DNA of 8,487 bases from Clostridia bacterium (GTDB lineage: Bacteria; Bacillota; Clostridia; HGM11514): NCBI GenBank assembly GCA_900757255.1, contig CAAENE010000247.1, forward strand, positions 1 to 8,487, read 5' to 3'. How positions within the stretch are numbered: position 1 is the first letter of the stretch; every line of letters begins with the position of its first letter. Positions 1 through 5,826 of this stretch are shown here, piece by piece. Made by a program: the position numbers and the translations under genes. The notes under the pieces were generated by a model. It ran no database searches. It saw nothing but the letters and a program-made list of their open reading frames with translations, and was not told where the DNA came from.

Positions 1-18
1 GCTGGTCTTTTGTTTCAT
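1..18 (-). CDS. 5' end of a truncated gene downstream of spoIID (possibly a SpoIIQ-type protein)
   Basis: Reading the minus strand, an ATG at 18-16 opens a frame MKQKTS that leaves the window at position 1. A strong ribosome binding site GGAGGT (complement of 25-30) lies 6 nt upstream, so this is very probably a real start. Six residues cannot identify a family. The only clue is context: in Bacillus and many clostridia the gene following spoIID encodes SpoIIQ, the forespore M23-peptidase-like partner of SpoIIIAH. Here the gene is in the same orientation and begins 52 nt after the spoIID stop. The SpoIIQ suggestion is inference only. Confidence 0.55.
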
Positions 19-46
19 GTTAACACCTCCGGTAAATAGTGTTAAC
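19..46. repeat. Perfect 8+8 inverted repeat around a ribosome binding site
   Basis: GTTAACAC at 19-26 and GTGTTAAC at 39-46 are exact inverted repeats separated by 12 nt. On the minus strand the distal arm covers part of the GGAGGT ribosome binding site and abuts the ATG of the truncated gene. It could be an operator, or a hairpin that masks translation initiation. A related GTTAACACC also sits just upstream of the spoIID start at 994-1002. Confidence 0.5.
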
Positions 47-66
47 CGCAGAATAATATTTTATAC
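38..66 (-). promoter_or_regulatory. Possible forespore sigma-F/G-like promoter for the truncated gene
   Basis: On the minus strand GTATA (complement of 62-66) is followed after 14 nt by GGTTAACACT (complement of 38-47). This resembles the Bacillus sigma-F pattern of GHATR at -35 and a GG-led, A-rich -10, with two mismatches in the -10. It would leave a very short leader of about 13 nt before the ATG at 18, which weakens the case. It would fit a sigma-F-dependent spoIIQ-like gene. Confidence 0.22.
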
Positions 67-70
67 AATG

Positions 71-991
71 TTATATGGATATTTTTTCTATTTTTGTTCC
101 CTGATAAAAATGAGTTAAAATACTTTCAAAGTCTTTTCCGTTTGAAGCCAGGTATTGTGCGCCGTATTGGCTCATTCCAACGCCGTGGCCGTACCCCTGT
201 ACACGGAAATGCGCATTGGTTTCATCAAAGGTGATTTGAAAGGAGGACGAGCGCAGAGAGAACAGTTTTCGCATATCTTCTCCTTTTATCTTCACATTGC
301 CGATAGAAACTGTCTTTACATAGCCGCCTTCACTCAATTCATAGGAGACAGACTCATTTTCCGGGCGTTTGCCGTATTTGATTTGAATGGTATTAAAAAA
401 AGTTTCCTTTTCAATTGTTTTTTCACTGAAGGTATCGGCTGTTTCCAGATCTTCCGCCGAATCCACGCTGACCAGATAGGGAAGGGAGCCGCCCCATACA
501 TCGGATACATTTTGGGTTTTGCCGTTAGAGCGGGCAAAATAAAAGGCGCTGATGGGCTGTCCGTCATAGGTAATGATTTCGCCTTTTGTATCATTGGCAA
601 TCTGAATGGCCTTATCATAGACAGCGTCATTGCCGTATTGCTCCCGGGTCTGAAACGCCTGACAATGCGTACTGTCGGTACAGATATCCGCACCGTGATG
701 TTCAGCTATATTACTGCCGATTTTTTTGAACGTATAGGTACGGATGGCAACAGCCTGTGCTTTGAGCGCTTCGTCCTCAAAGCTCATTGGCATCTCACCG
801 CACAATACGCCGGCAACGTAATCCTCCAGAGGCATTGTTCTGACCGCGCTGTCATTTGCAAAATAGACACGTACTGTTGTTTCAGCCCGCACCGGTTCCT
901 GATCCGGTGCGTCGATGGAATAAAATATCAAAAATATTGATATTACAATAATTACAAAAGCAAAAATAGTTTGAGATACGTTTTTTTTCAT
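71..991 (-). CDS. spoIID: Stage II sporulation protein D (SpoIID/LytB-domain peptidoglycan lytic transglycosylase)
   Basis: This 306-aa protein matches SpoIID, the mother-cell lytic transglycosylase of the engulfment (DMP) complex, which cleaves septal peptidoglycan with SpoIIM and SpoIIP. Residues 8-26 form one hydrophobic N-terminal anchor, so the rest is expected outside the membrane. The family core is clear: MPLEDYVAGVLCGEMP at 53-68 contains the Glu (E66) at the usual catalytic position, followed by the ALKAQAVAIRTYT block (75-87). Residues 98-110 carry H98, H99, C104, H109 and C110, resembling the Cys/His zinc site described for clostridial SpoIID. VWGGSLPYLVSVDS (165-178) and the C-terminal GYGHGVGMSQYGA (266-278) are also typical. 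The usual HSTSGG-like segment here reads YFARSNG. The start at 991 has AGGGTGG 9 nt upstream on the minus strand. The gene is divergent from the CPBP gene. Confidence 0.95.
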   Translation of the reverse strand: MKKNVSQTIFAFVIIVISIFLIFYSIDAPDQEPVRAETTVRVYFANDSAVRTMPLEDYVAGVLCGEMPMSFEDEALKAQAVAIRTYTFKKIGSNIAEHHGADICTDSTHCQAFQTREQYGNDAVYDKAIQIANDTKGEIITYDGQPISAFYFARSNGKTQNVSDVWGGSLPYLVSVDSAEDLETADTFSEKTIEKETFFNTIQIKYGKRPENESVSYELSEGGYVKTVSIGNVKIKGEDMRKLFSLRSSSFQITFDETNAHFRVQGYGHGVGMSQYGAQYLASNGKDFESILTHFYQGTKIEKISI

Positions 992-1068
992 CGGTTAACA
1001 CCACCCTGTTTAATACCTATGCGCGCCGGGGACGTGCTATGCCTCGGAAAAAGGGAAAACAAAATAGC

Positions 1069-1097
1069 TTGAAAAAAACACTTTTCATTGTTATAAT
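1069..1097 (+). promoter_or_regulatory. Strong sigma-A-type promoter of the CPBP protease gene
   Basis: TTGAAA at 1069-1074 and TATAAT at 1092-1097 are separated by exactly 17 nt. A TGT immediately before the -10 (1089-1091) gives an extended -10 element. Transcription should start near 1104, leaving a leader of about 20 nt before the ATG at 1125. It lies in the 133-nt divergent spacer with spoIID; I see no equally good promoter on the spoIID side. Confidence 0.8.
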
Positions 1098-1124
1098 AAA
1101 AAGAAAAAGAAATGCGGTGGGTTA

Positions 1125-2069
1125 ATGAAACAGTATCCTTCTTATCAAGAACAGCAGCTGCACAGCACTTCGGCCCGGATCGGCGGTTTTTTAATGCTGC
1201 ATATCCTGTTTGGTATCGGCGTTATGCTGATATATGAAATTTTGTCTGTTTTTCCGTATCTGTTTAAAATGATTTTCACCATAATGCGATACGGTGCTTT
1301 TTATCAGGAATATACCGTTTCGCCTTTAGCAGAAAATATCGGCTTTTTACTGTATACGGTAGTACCAAGCCTGTTAATCGTTTTGATCTTTAAAAATTCT
1401 TTTCACTTCCGGATAAAGGACTTTTTTGTAAAAAGTGAGGCAGCGGTTTCATATACCTTTTTGTCTTTCTGTGCCGTCCTTGCCGTTAATTCTGTTTTAT
1501 CGATTCTGATTTCCTATTTTGAACAGTATGCACCCTTTCAAATGGACGCTGATTTTAGTTCCTACTTTGAAGGCGGACTTGGCAGCACAGCCATTTTTTT
1601 GGTAACGCTCATTGTATTGGGTCCTTTGTTTGAAGAGCTTGTATTCAGAGGTGCGGTTTTTAAAGTCCTCAAACGCTTTGGCATCGGTTTTGCAATGGTA
1701 ATATCATCGCTGTTATTCGCTTTGATGCATGGAACGCTGTCCCAGATTATCGTTACGTTTTTTATCGGCATGATTCTATCTTATCTGGTTTATCGTTCCA
1801 ACTCTATTTTACCGTCTGTTCTGGTACATAGCGCTAATAATCTGTTTGCTGCTTTTACCATGTTTGCCGATGATATCGGGCAGATTATTATATTGATTCT
1901 GGAAGGAGCTGCCGTTATTGCTGCAATTGTATTCTTTGTCCGGGGCCGAAAGAATCTAAAGATACCGCAAAACAGCCCCAAAGCCTATCAAGTATTTTTT
2001 AAAACGCCGACTGTGCTTATCCTGCTTGTAATCTATCTTTTTCAGACGGTTTCCAATATGCTGATTTAA
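1125..2069 (+). CDS. CPBP-family intramembrane metalloprotease (Abi/CAAX protease-like)
   Basis: This 314-aa polytopic membrane protein carries the three conserved CPBP motifs. They are EELVFRG at 170-176 (E170, E171, R175), FALMHG at 198-203 (H202) and HSANN at 235-239 (H235, N239). Hydrophobic spans lie near 20-45, 72-90, 108-130, 153-168, 188-203, 206-222, 252-273 and 296-312. These Glu and His residues are the expected catalytic or metal-binding positions of the glutamic/metallo-type intramembrane proteases related to Rce1. Bacterial members cleave membrane proteins or serve in bacteriocin self-immunity; the substrate here is unknown. The start has GGTGG at 1116-1120 and a close sigma-A promoter. 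No convincing terminator separates it from the two-component genes 91 nt downstream, so read-through is possible. No bacteriocin gene is visible nearby. Confidence 0.9.
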   Translation: MKQYPSYQEQQLHSTSARIGGFLMLHILFGIGVMLIYEILSVFPYLFKMIFTIMRYGAFYQEYTVSPLAENIGFLLYTVVPSLLIVLIFKNSFHFRIKDFFVKSEAAVSYTFLSFCAVLAVNSVLSILISYFEQYAPFQMDADFSSYFEGGLGSTAIFLVTLIVLGPLFEELVFRGAVFKVLKRFGIGFAMVISSLLFALMHGTLSQIIVTFFIGMILSYLVYRSNSILPSVLVHSANNLFAAFTMFADDIGQIIILILEGAAVIAAIVFFVRGRKNLKIPQNSPKAYQVFFKTPTVLILLVIYLFQTVSNMLI

Positions 2070-2074
2070 AATGA

Positions 2075-2129
2075 TGTGATGAAAATTCACAATGGATTTC
2101 ACAGAACTGTCACAATGCTGTTTTATACT
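2075..2129 (+). promoter_or_regulatory. Candidate OmpR-type operator with three direct repeats, plus a -10 box, for the two-component operon
   Basis: TTCACA at 2086-2091, TTCACA at 2098-2103 and GTCACA at 2109-2114 form direct repeats with 12- and 11-nt periods, about one helical turn. TATACT at 2124-2129 is a plausible -10 without a good -35 at the right distance (ACAGAA at 2101-2106). Helically phased hexamers replacing a -35 are typical of promoters bound by OmpR/PhoB-family regulators, for example PhoP boxes in Bacillus. The simplest reading is autoregulation by the adjacent regulator. TGTGA (2075-2079) and TCACA (2087-2091) also form a short inverted repeat. Confidence 0.45.
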
Positions 2130-2160
2130 GAGTTTTGAAAATAACCGGGAGGTGCCTGCT

Positions 2161-2832
2161 ATGTATCGAATTTTAGTCGTTGACGATGAAGATAAAATCC
2201 GCGAGGTTATCAAAGAATATGCAGAATTTGAAGGCTATGAAGTTTTTGAAGCGGCGGACGGAATAGAGGCTGTCAATCTATGCAGGGAACAGGACTTTGA
2301 CGCAATTGTGATGGATATTATGATGCCCCGCCTGGATGGATTTTCTGCCTGTAAGGAAATTCGTAAGATGAAAAATATCCCTGTATTGATGCTGTCGGCG
2401 CGGGGAGAAGAGTACGATAAGCTGTTTGGTTTTGAAATGGGAATTGACGACTATGTCGTAAAACCATTTTCTCCGAAAGAAGTTATGGCAAGGCTTCATG
2501 TGATTATCAACCGGAATCAGAAAAAAGAAATGGAGGGACCTCTGAAATTCGGCGGTTTGATTATTGATATGGCCGGGCGCTGTGTTACGGTCGATGGTGA
2601 GCGTGCCGAAATGACGCCCAAGGAATATGAACTGCTGTTTTACCTTGTAAAAAACGCAAACATTGCACTGACCAGGGATAAGATACTGCGCGACGTCTGG
2701 GGATACGATTTTTTTGGCGATGACCGGACGGTGGACACCCATATTAAAATGCTGCGCAATTCCCTGGGACAATACAGGGACTATATCGTCACGCTGCGCG
2801 GGCTTGGATATAAATTTGAGGTGGTTTCATGA
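2161..2832 (+). CDS. OmpR-family DNA-binding response regulator
   Basis: The 223-aa protein has a receiver domain (about 1-117) and a C-terminal winged-helix DNA-binding domain (about 127-221). The receiver shows the acidic pair D8/D9, phosphoacceptor D52 in VMDIMMPRLDG, S79 in the Thr/Ser position and K101 in VVKPFSP. The effector part carries TPKEYELLFYL at 152-162 and the recognition region DDRTVDTHIKMLRNSLG at 187-203. It should be phosphorylated by the kinase encoded directly downstream. I chose the ATG at 2161 rather than an in-frame ATG at 2092. GGGAGGT at 2147-2153 sits 7 nt before 2161, the protein then begins with the canonical MYRILVVDDE, and the 23 extra residues would run through the promoter region. 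Its stop overlaps the kinase start by 4 nt. The regulon cannot be named from sequence. Confidence 0.95.
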   Translation: MYRILVVDDEDKIREVIKEYAEFEGYEVFEAADGIEAVNLCREQDFDAIVMDIMMPRLDGFSACKEIRKMKNIPVLMLSARGEEYDKLFGFEMGIDDYVVKPFSPKEVMARLHVIINRNQKKEMEGPLKFGGLIIDMAGRCVTVDGERAEMTPKEYELLFYLVKNANIALTRDKILRDVWGYDFFGDDRTVDTHIKMLRNSLGQYRDYIVTLRGLGYKFEVVS

Positions 2833-4235
2833 AACTGGATACCAGGAGACTGTCTTTTAAGCTTTGGACCTATTTCGGCTTGTTTGCCGCTGCGATTATG
2901 CTGATTCTTTGGCTGCTGCAGATTATTTTCCTGTCCACCTTTTATCAGGCCATGAAAATAAAGGAGATCGAACGGATCGGGAACGATTTGGTTGCCCAAT
3001 ACGGCAGGGAAGATTTCGAGGATATTTTATATGACGTTTCATATAAAAATGGAATTATGGTACGGCTTTACGATGAATTCGGAAATAATGCCGTTTTTAC
3101 AGATATGACCGATCAGTTTCGTCCGGCCCGGTTAAAGCCGGACGAAATGGCGCTTTTTTTACAGAAAATGAATCTGAGCAAAGACGGTACGGTTTCCTAT
3201 GTGATGGAAGATATGGGGATGAGGGTACATGTGGTGATTTTCGGCGCCAGAGTTTACAATGCAGCCGGACAAGTCCGTTATCTTTATATCAGCACGCCGT
3301 TGGCTCCCGTTGACGCGACAGTACAGGTCCTCAAAAATCAGCTGATTATCATTACGATTATTTCTCTTGTTTTTGCATTTGTCCTGTCTTATTTTATTGC
3401 CAGGCGGATTGCAAAGCCCATCAGTAAAATTACTAAATCTGCTGAAGAGCTTGCAACCGGAGATTATAATGTTACCTTTGAGCAGGGCGATTATACCGAA
3501 ATCAGCCAGCTGGCTGATGTTTTGAACCATACCACCAAAGAGCTTTCTAAAACGGACGAGCTGCGCCGCGATTTAGTTGCCAATGTCTCTCATGACCTTC
3601 GGACGCCGCTGACCATTATCAAATCATATGCCGAGATGATTCGTGATATATCCGGCGAAAAACCGGCAAAACGGCAGGAGCATATCGGCGTTATCATTGA
3701 TGAATCTGACCGGCTGGCCAATTTGGTAAACGACCTGTTAGACCTGTCAAAAATGGAAGCGGGAACGGCTGAACTGCAGATAACTGCTTTTGACCTGGCT
3801 AAAACCACCGAAGATATTTTGGACAGGTTCCGTATCTATTCCGAAAATGAGGGTTACCGGTTTGAAGTACAGTTTGAAAGTGGGTGTACTGTAAAAGCCG
3901 ACCAGCATAAAATGGAACAGGTGATTTACAATTTGATTGGAAATGCCGTCAACTATACCGGCCAGGACAAAACAGTAAAGGTTCTGGTTCGAAATAATCA
4001 AAATAAAGTGCGGTTTGAAGTTTCTGATACCGGTAAGGGTATCCCGCAGGAGGAAATCAACAGCGTTTGGGAACGATATTACCGTGTCAGTCAAAGACAT
4101 AAACGAGATGCGGTCGGGACCGGTATCGGGCTGTCCATTGTAAAAAGTATTTTGGAAGCTCATAAGGCTGAATATGGAGTAAATAGCATTATAGGACAGG
4201 GTTCTGCATTTTGGTTTGAACTTTCTAAGTATTGA
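2829..4235 (+). CDS. Membrane-bound sensor histidine kinase (HAMP-HisKA-HATPase)
   Basis: This 468-aa kinase is the partner of the preceding regulator. Order of parts: transmembrane helix about 14-37, an extracytoplasmic sensor region of roughly 130 residues (38-171), a second transmembrane helix about 172-192, HAMP linker 191-243, HisKA dimerisation domain with H255 in VSHDLRTPL, and a C-terminal ATPase domain. The ATPase domain shows the N box (N368, N372), the G1 box DTGKGI at 400-405 and the G2 box GTGIGLSIV at 430-438. All catalytic boxes are intact. The sensor region has no motif I recognise and no PAS domain, so the signal is unknown. The ATG at 2829 overlaps the regulator stop by 4 nt with GAGGTGG at 2818-2824, indicating translational coupling. 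It ends 145 nt before the AraC-type gene. Confidence 0.95.
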   Translation: MKLDTRRLSFKLWTYFGLFAAAIMLILWLLQIIFLSTFYQAMKIKEIERIGNDLVAQYGREDFEDILYDVSYKNGIMVRLYDEFGNNAVFTDMTDQFRPARLKPDEMALFLQKMNLSKDGTVSYVMEDMGMRVHVVIFGARVYNAAGQVRYLYISTPLAPVDATVQVLKNQLIIITIISLVFAFVLSYFIARRIAKPISKITKSAEELATGDYNVTFEQGDYTEISQLADVLNHTTKELSKTDELRRDLVANVSHDLRTPLTIIKSYAEMIRDISGEKPAKRQEHIGVIIDESDRLANLVNDLLDLSKMEAGTAELQITAFDLAKTTEDILDRFRIYSENEGYRFEVQFESGCTVKADQHKMEQVIYNLIGNAVNYTGQDKTVKVLVRNNQNKVRFEVSDTGKGIPQEEINSVWERYYRVSQRHKRDAVGTGIGLSIVKSILEAHKAEYGVNSIIGQGSAFWFELSKY

Positions 4236-4254
4236 TATATCTCATTGGGGGTGG

Positions 4255-4281
4255 TCTCATAACTACAAGATGGTTATGAGA
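4255..4281 (+). other. Perfect 9-bp hairpin after the kinase gene
   Basis: TCTCATAAC (4255-4263) and GTTATGAGA (4273-4281) are exact inverted repeats around a 9-nt loop. No T-run follows, so it is not a standard intrinsic terminator by itself. It lies 20 nt after the kinase stop and just ahead of a second, longer hairpin. It could protect the 3' end of the mRNA, form part of a two-hairpin terminator, or be a protein-binding site. Confidence 0.5.
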
Positions 4282-4295
4282 TTGAGTGTGTGGCA

Positions 4296-4343
4296 TTGCG
4301 CATCTTCTGCTTTTTGCAAAAGATGCGCAAAATCCTTATTTTT
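4296..4343 (+). terminator. Probable terminator of the two-component operon
   Basis: TTGCGCATCTT (4296-4306) pairs perfectly with AAGATGCGCAA (4320-4330) around a 13-nt loop. A T-rich stretch TTATTTTT at 4336-4343 follows, but starts 5 nt after the stem, so efficiency is uncertain. It is correctly placed to end the regulator-kinase transcript before the AraC-type gene. Confidence 0.55.
4314..4342 (+). promoter_or_regulatory. Possible promoter of the AraC-family gene
   Basis: TTGCAA (4314-4319) and TATTTT (4337-4342) are 17 nt apart and would start transcription near 4349, about 30 nt before the ATG at 4381. The boxes overlap the terminator stem and its T-tract and the -10 is weak. This is the best candidate I see in the 145-nt spacer. 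Confidence 0.22.
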
Positions 4344-4380
4344 AAAAGAATAGCCGGATAGAAGGATAAGGTGGGGCAGT

Positions 4381-5514
4381 ATGATTCAGAATATAACGGA
4401 AGATTTTCCATTTGGCAGGATATGCCGTTCAGAAAATGTCTCTTTTTTACACAGCACTATCTTGGAAATCGGTAAAAAAAGCGGGGAAGAGGTGTATCTT
4501 TCAGGCACAGAACTTTTGATAGATATCGAGGAAGGCACAGCGGTCATCCATCTGGGTAAAACAAAAGAAGAGCTGACACCCTATCTTTTGGATAAACCGA
4601 TTATTGTGGAAAAACAGGTCTATTTTTGTTTTATGCCATTGATCCATAGAGCGAAAATAAGGCTGGATTATGATAGTAAGCCAAGTATCAGTTCAGGGAG
4701 CGTTGCGGCATTATCGGTTTATCCAAAGTTTTCTCTGCAAAGAATGTACACTTTTTTATACCATGAAAAGGAACCGGGCTTTTGCTTTAAAGGCGAAAAA
4801 CACGAGATATGGGAAATGACCTATGTGGATCAGGGAACGATGTATCATGAAGTAGACGGAAAAGAGTATAAGCTCACGGCCGGAGATATCATGTTTTTTG
4901 CTCCTATGCAGTTTCACAAACAATACGCGGACGCAGATGTTAAGGCATGTTATGCCACAATTACCTTTGCGATGGATTTTCAAAATACCGCAAGGCTGTC
5001 CGATCGGATTTTTCATACAAGTGCACAGATGAAAGCAGTTATGAGAAAAATGCTGCGTGAGAAGGAGAACGAAGACCTTTACAGCGGGGATCTGATTTTA
5101 TCTTATTTAAAAGAATTGATTGTTCAAATTATTCGCGATAACAAACTGGAGGATATTTTAGATTCCTTCAATGACGAGGGAAAACGCCGGATCGAAAATG
5201 ACATTGTGAAGCAGGCGCTTGGCTTTATTGATAAAAATATTGAGCAAAAACCAACCGCTGCAAAAGCGGCGAAATCCATTCCGGTCAGCCCTTCCTATCT
5301 GTCTGCGTTGTTTCGTCAATATGTCGGTAAGACCATTATGGAATATATTACCGAACAGAAAATGAATCTTGCCAAACAATATTTAAAAGACGGCAGTTTA
5401 TCGGTTACCGAGATTGCAGACAGACTTTCTTACAGCTCCATCCACTATTTTTCCAGACAGTTTAAAGAATGCTTTGGTATCAGCCCAACACAATATGCGG
5501 AGATATCAAAATAA
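4381..5514 (+). CDS. AraC-family transcriptional regulator with a cupin sensor domain and an extended N-terminus
   Basis: The 377-aa protein ends in a two-HTH AraC DNA-binding domain (about 275-375). The first HTH lies around AAKAAKSIPVSPSYLSALFRQYVG (293-316); the second includes SVTEIADRLSYSSIHYFSRQFKECFGISPTQY (341-372), the family signature. A cupin-like ligand-binding domain covers about 135-205, with H141, the EVDGKEYKLTAGDIMFFAP stretch (157-175) and H179. About 115 residues precede the cupin, making the protein longer than the usual 280-300 aa of this type. That segment has beta-rich character but no motif I recognise. Such regulators commonly sense sugars or other small metabolites and activate neighbouring transport or hydrolase genes, but no such target lies in this window. 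The start has AAGGTGGGG at 4368-4376. Downstream, terminators at 5688 and 5800 could end the transcript. Confidence 0.92.
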   Translation: MIQNITEDFPFGRICRSENVSFLHSTILEIGKKSGEEVYLSGTELLIDIEEGTAVIHLGKTKEELTPYLLDKPIIVEKQVYFCFMPLIHRAKIRLDYDSKPSISSGSVAALSVYPKFSLQRMYTFLYHEKEPGFCFKGEKHEIWEMTYVDQGTMYHEVDGKEYKLTAGDIMFFAPMQFHKQYADADVKACYATITFAMDFQNTARLSDRIFHTSAQMKAVMRKMLREKENEDLYSGDLILSYLKELIVQIIRDNKLEDILDSFNDEGKRRIENDIVKQALGFIDKNIEQKPTAAKAAKSIPVSPSYLSALFRQYVGKTIMEYITEQKMNLAKQYLKDGSLSVTEIADRLSYSSIHYFSRQFKECFGISPTQYAEISK

Positions 5515-5621
5515 ATAATTGAAATCATCAAATACTATCCAGTAAAAAAGCAGTCTATGGCTGCTCTAGCGTGTCGATAAACCTATCGACACGCTGACAG
5601 ATGCCGAAAAAGGAAGGGGTA

Positions 5622-5680
5622 TTTTCGCAAAACAAATTCGTCGGCGTACAGGGGTACGGTAGAGTTTGTTTTGCGGAAAA
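5622..5680 (+). other. Long internal hairpin within the intergenic element (possible structured RNA)
   Basis: GCAAAACAAA (5627-5636) pairs exactly with TTTGTTTTGC (5665-5674). The stem extends outward through C5626/G5675 to a TTTT/AAAA pair with one extra base, and inward through 5637-5639/5662-5664. Inside, CGTAC (5645-5649) pairs with GTACG (5654-5658) around an AGGG loop, giving a two-stem stacked structure. Only 7 nt separate it from a perfect terminator. With that terminator it looks like the body of a small RNA. No downstream gene on the plus strand would be controlled by it. Confidence 0.4.
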
Positions 5681-5687
5681 GCAAGCA

Positions 5688-5725
5688 ATGCCGCAGAAAA
5701 CTCGATGTTTTCTGCGGCATTTTTT
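5688..5725 (+). terminator. Strong intrinsic terminator inside the intergenic element
   Basis: ATGCCGCAGAAAA (5688-5700) pairs perfectly with TTTTCTGCGGCAT (5708-5720) around a 7-nt loop, followed by six Ts (5720-5725). It would end transcripts from the AraC-type gene, or a small RNA starting after 5595. An upstream ATGCCG at 5601-5606 could compete for the 3' arm (CGGCAT, 5715-5720). Confidence 0.8.
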
Positions 5726-5799
5726 ATCCTTTTAAAATATCTGTAATTGTTTCTTACTTTTTTCATGCTTGCGGTAGACCGACTTTTTCGACAGTCTGA

Positions 5800-5820
5800 A
5801 GCAGCCTATGGCTGCTTTTT
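5800..5820 (+). terminator. Second intrinsic terminator, at the right end of the element
   Basis: AGCAGCC (5800-5806) pairs with GGCTGCT (5810-5816) across a 3-nt loop and is followed by a T-run (5816-5820). It forms the right boundary of the inverted-repeat element. It would stop any plus-strand read-through before the convergent uppP gene. Confidence 0.65.
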
Positions 5821-5826
5821 CTATTT

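Larger units (their letters stand above)
5545..5820. mobile_element. MITE-like intergenic element with imperfect terminal inverted repeats
   Basis: The 37 nt at 5545-5581 and the reverse complement of 5784-5820 match at 28 of 37 positions by manual alignment. Each end consists of AAAAAGCAG, a small hairpin ending in GGCTGCT, six less conserved bases and TGTCGAWAAA, in the same spacing. The hairpin also reads as a near direct repeat: AGCAGTCTATGGCTGCT at 5549-5565 and AGCAGCCTATGGCTGCT at 5800-5816. The 5' end additionally forms a perfect 12-bp hairpin, AGCGTGTCGATA (5568-5579) with TATCGACACGCT (5584-5595). On the minus strand the left hairpin is followed by six Ts, so both ends can terminate transcription leaving the element. 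I see no target-site duplication and no transposase, and the one short frame inside (66 codons, minus) has no coding features. Copy number elsewhere is unknown, so mobility is inferred. Confidence 0.5.

Noticed and set aside
190..201. GTACCCCTGTAC in spoIID is the reverse complement of the apical hairpin at 5647-5658
   Set aside because: This is only 12 nt, itself near-palindromic, and encodes part of the conserved GYGHG region; coincidence is the simplest explanation.
155..940. 261-codon plus-strand frame opposite spoIID
   Set aside because: It lies fully inside spoIID, whose family motifs are unmistakable; the Cys/Phe-rich translation is a shadow.
1013..1045. Possible sigma-E promoter for spoIID (GCATA and CATAGGTA on the minus strand)
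   Set aside because: The -10 lacks the conserved final T, and the region overlaps the short repeat motif, so support is too weak to annotate.
2075..2091. CRP-like TGTGA-N7-TCACA site
   Set aside because: The spacing is 7 rather than 6, there is no evidence for a CRP regulon here, and the right half is already part of the direct-repeat array.
2092..2160. Upstream ATG at 2092 extending the response regulator by 23 residues
   Set aside because: It falls inside the repeat/-10 region and lacks a ribosome binding site, whereas 2161 has GGGAGGT at 7 nt and gives the canonical N-terminus.
5566..5766. 66-codon minus-strand frame across the intergenic element
   Set aside because: It spans three hairpins and a terminator, has no convincing ribosome binding site, and is best explained as an open frame within a repeat.
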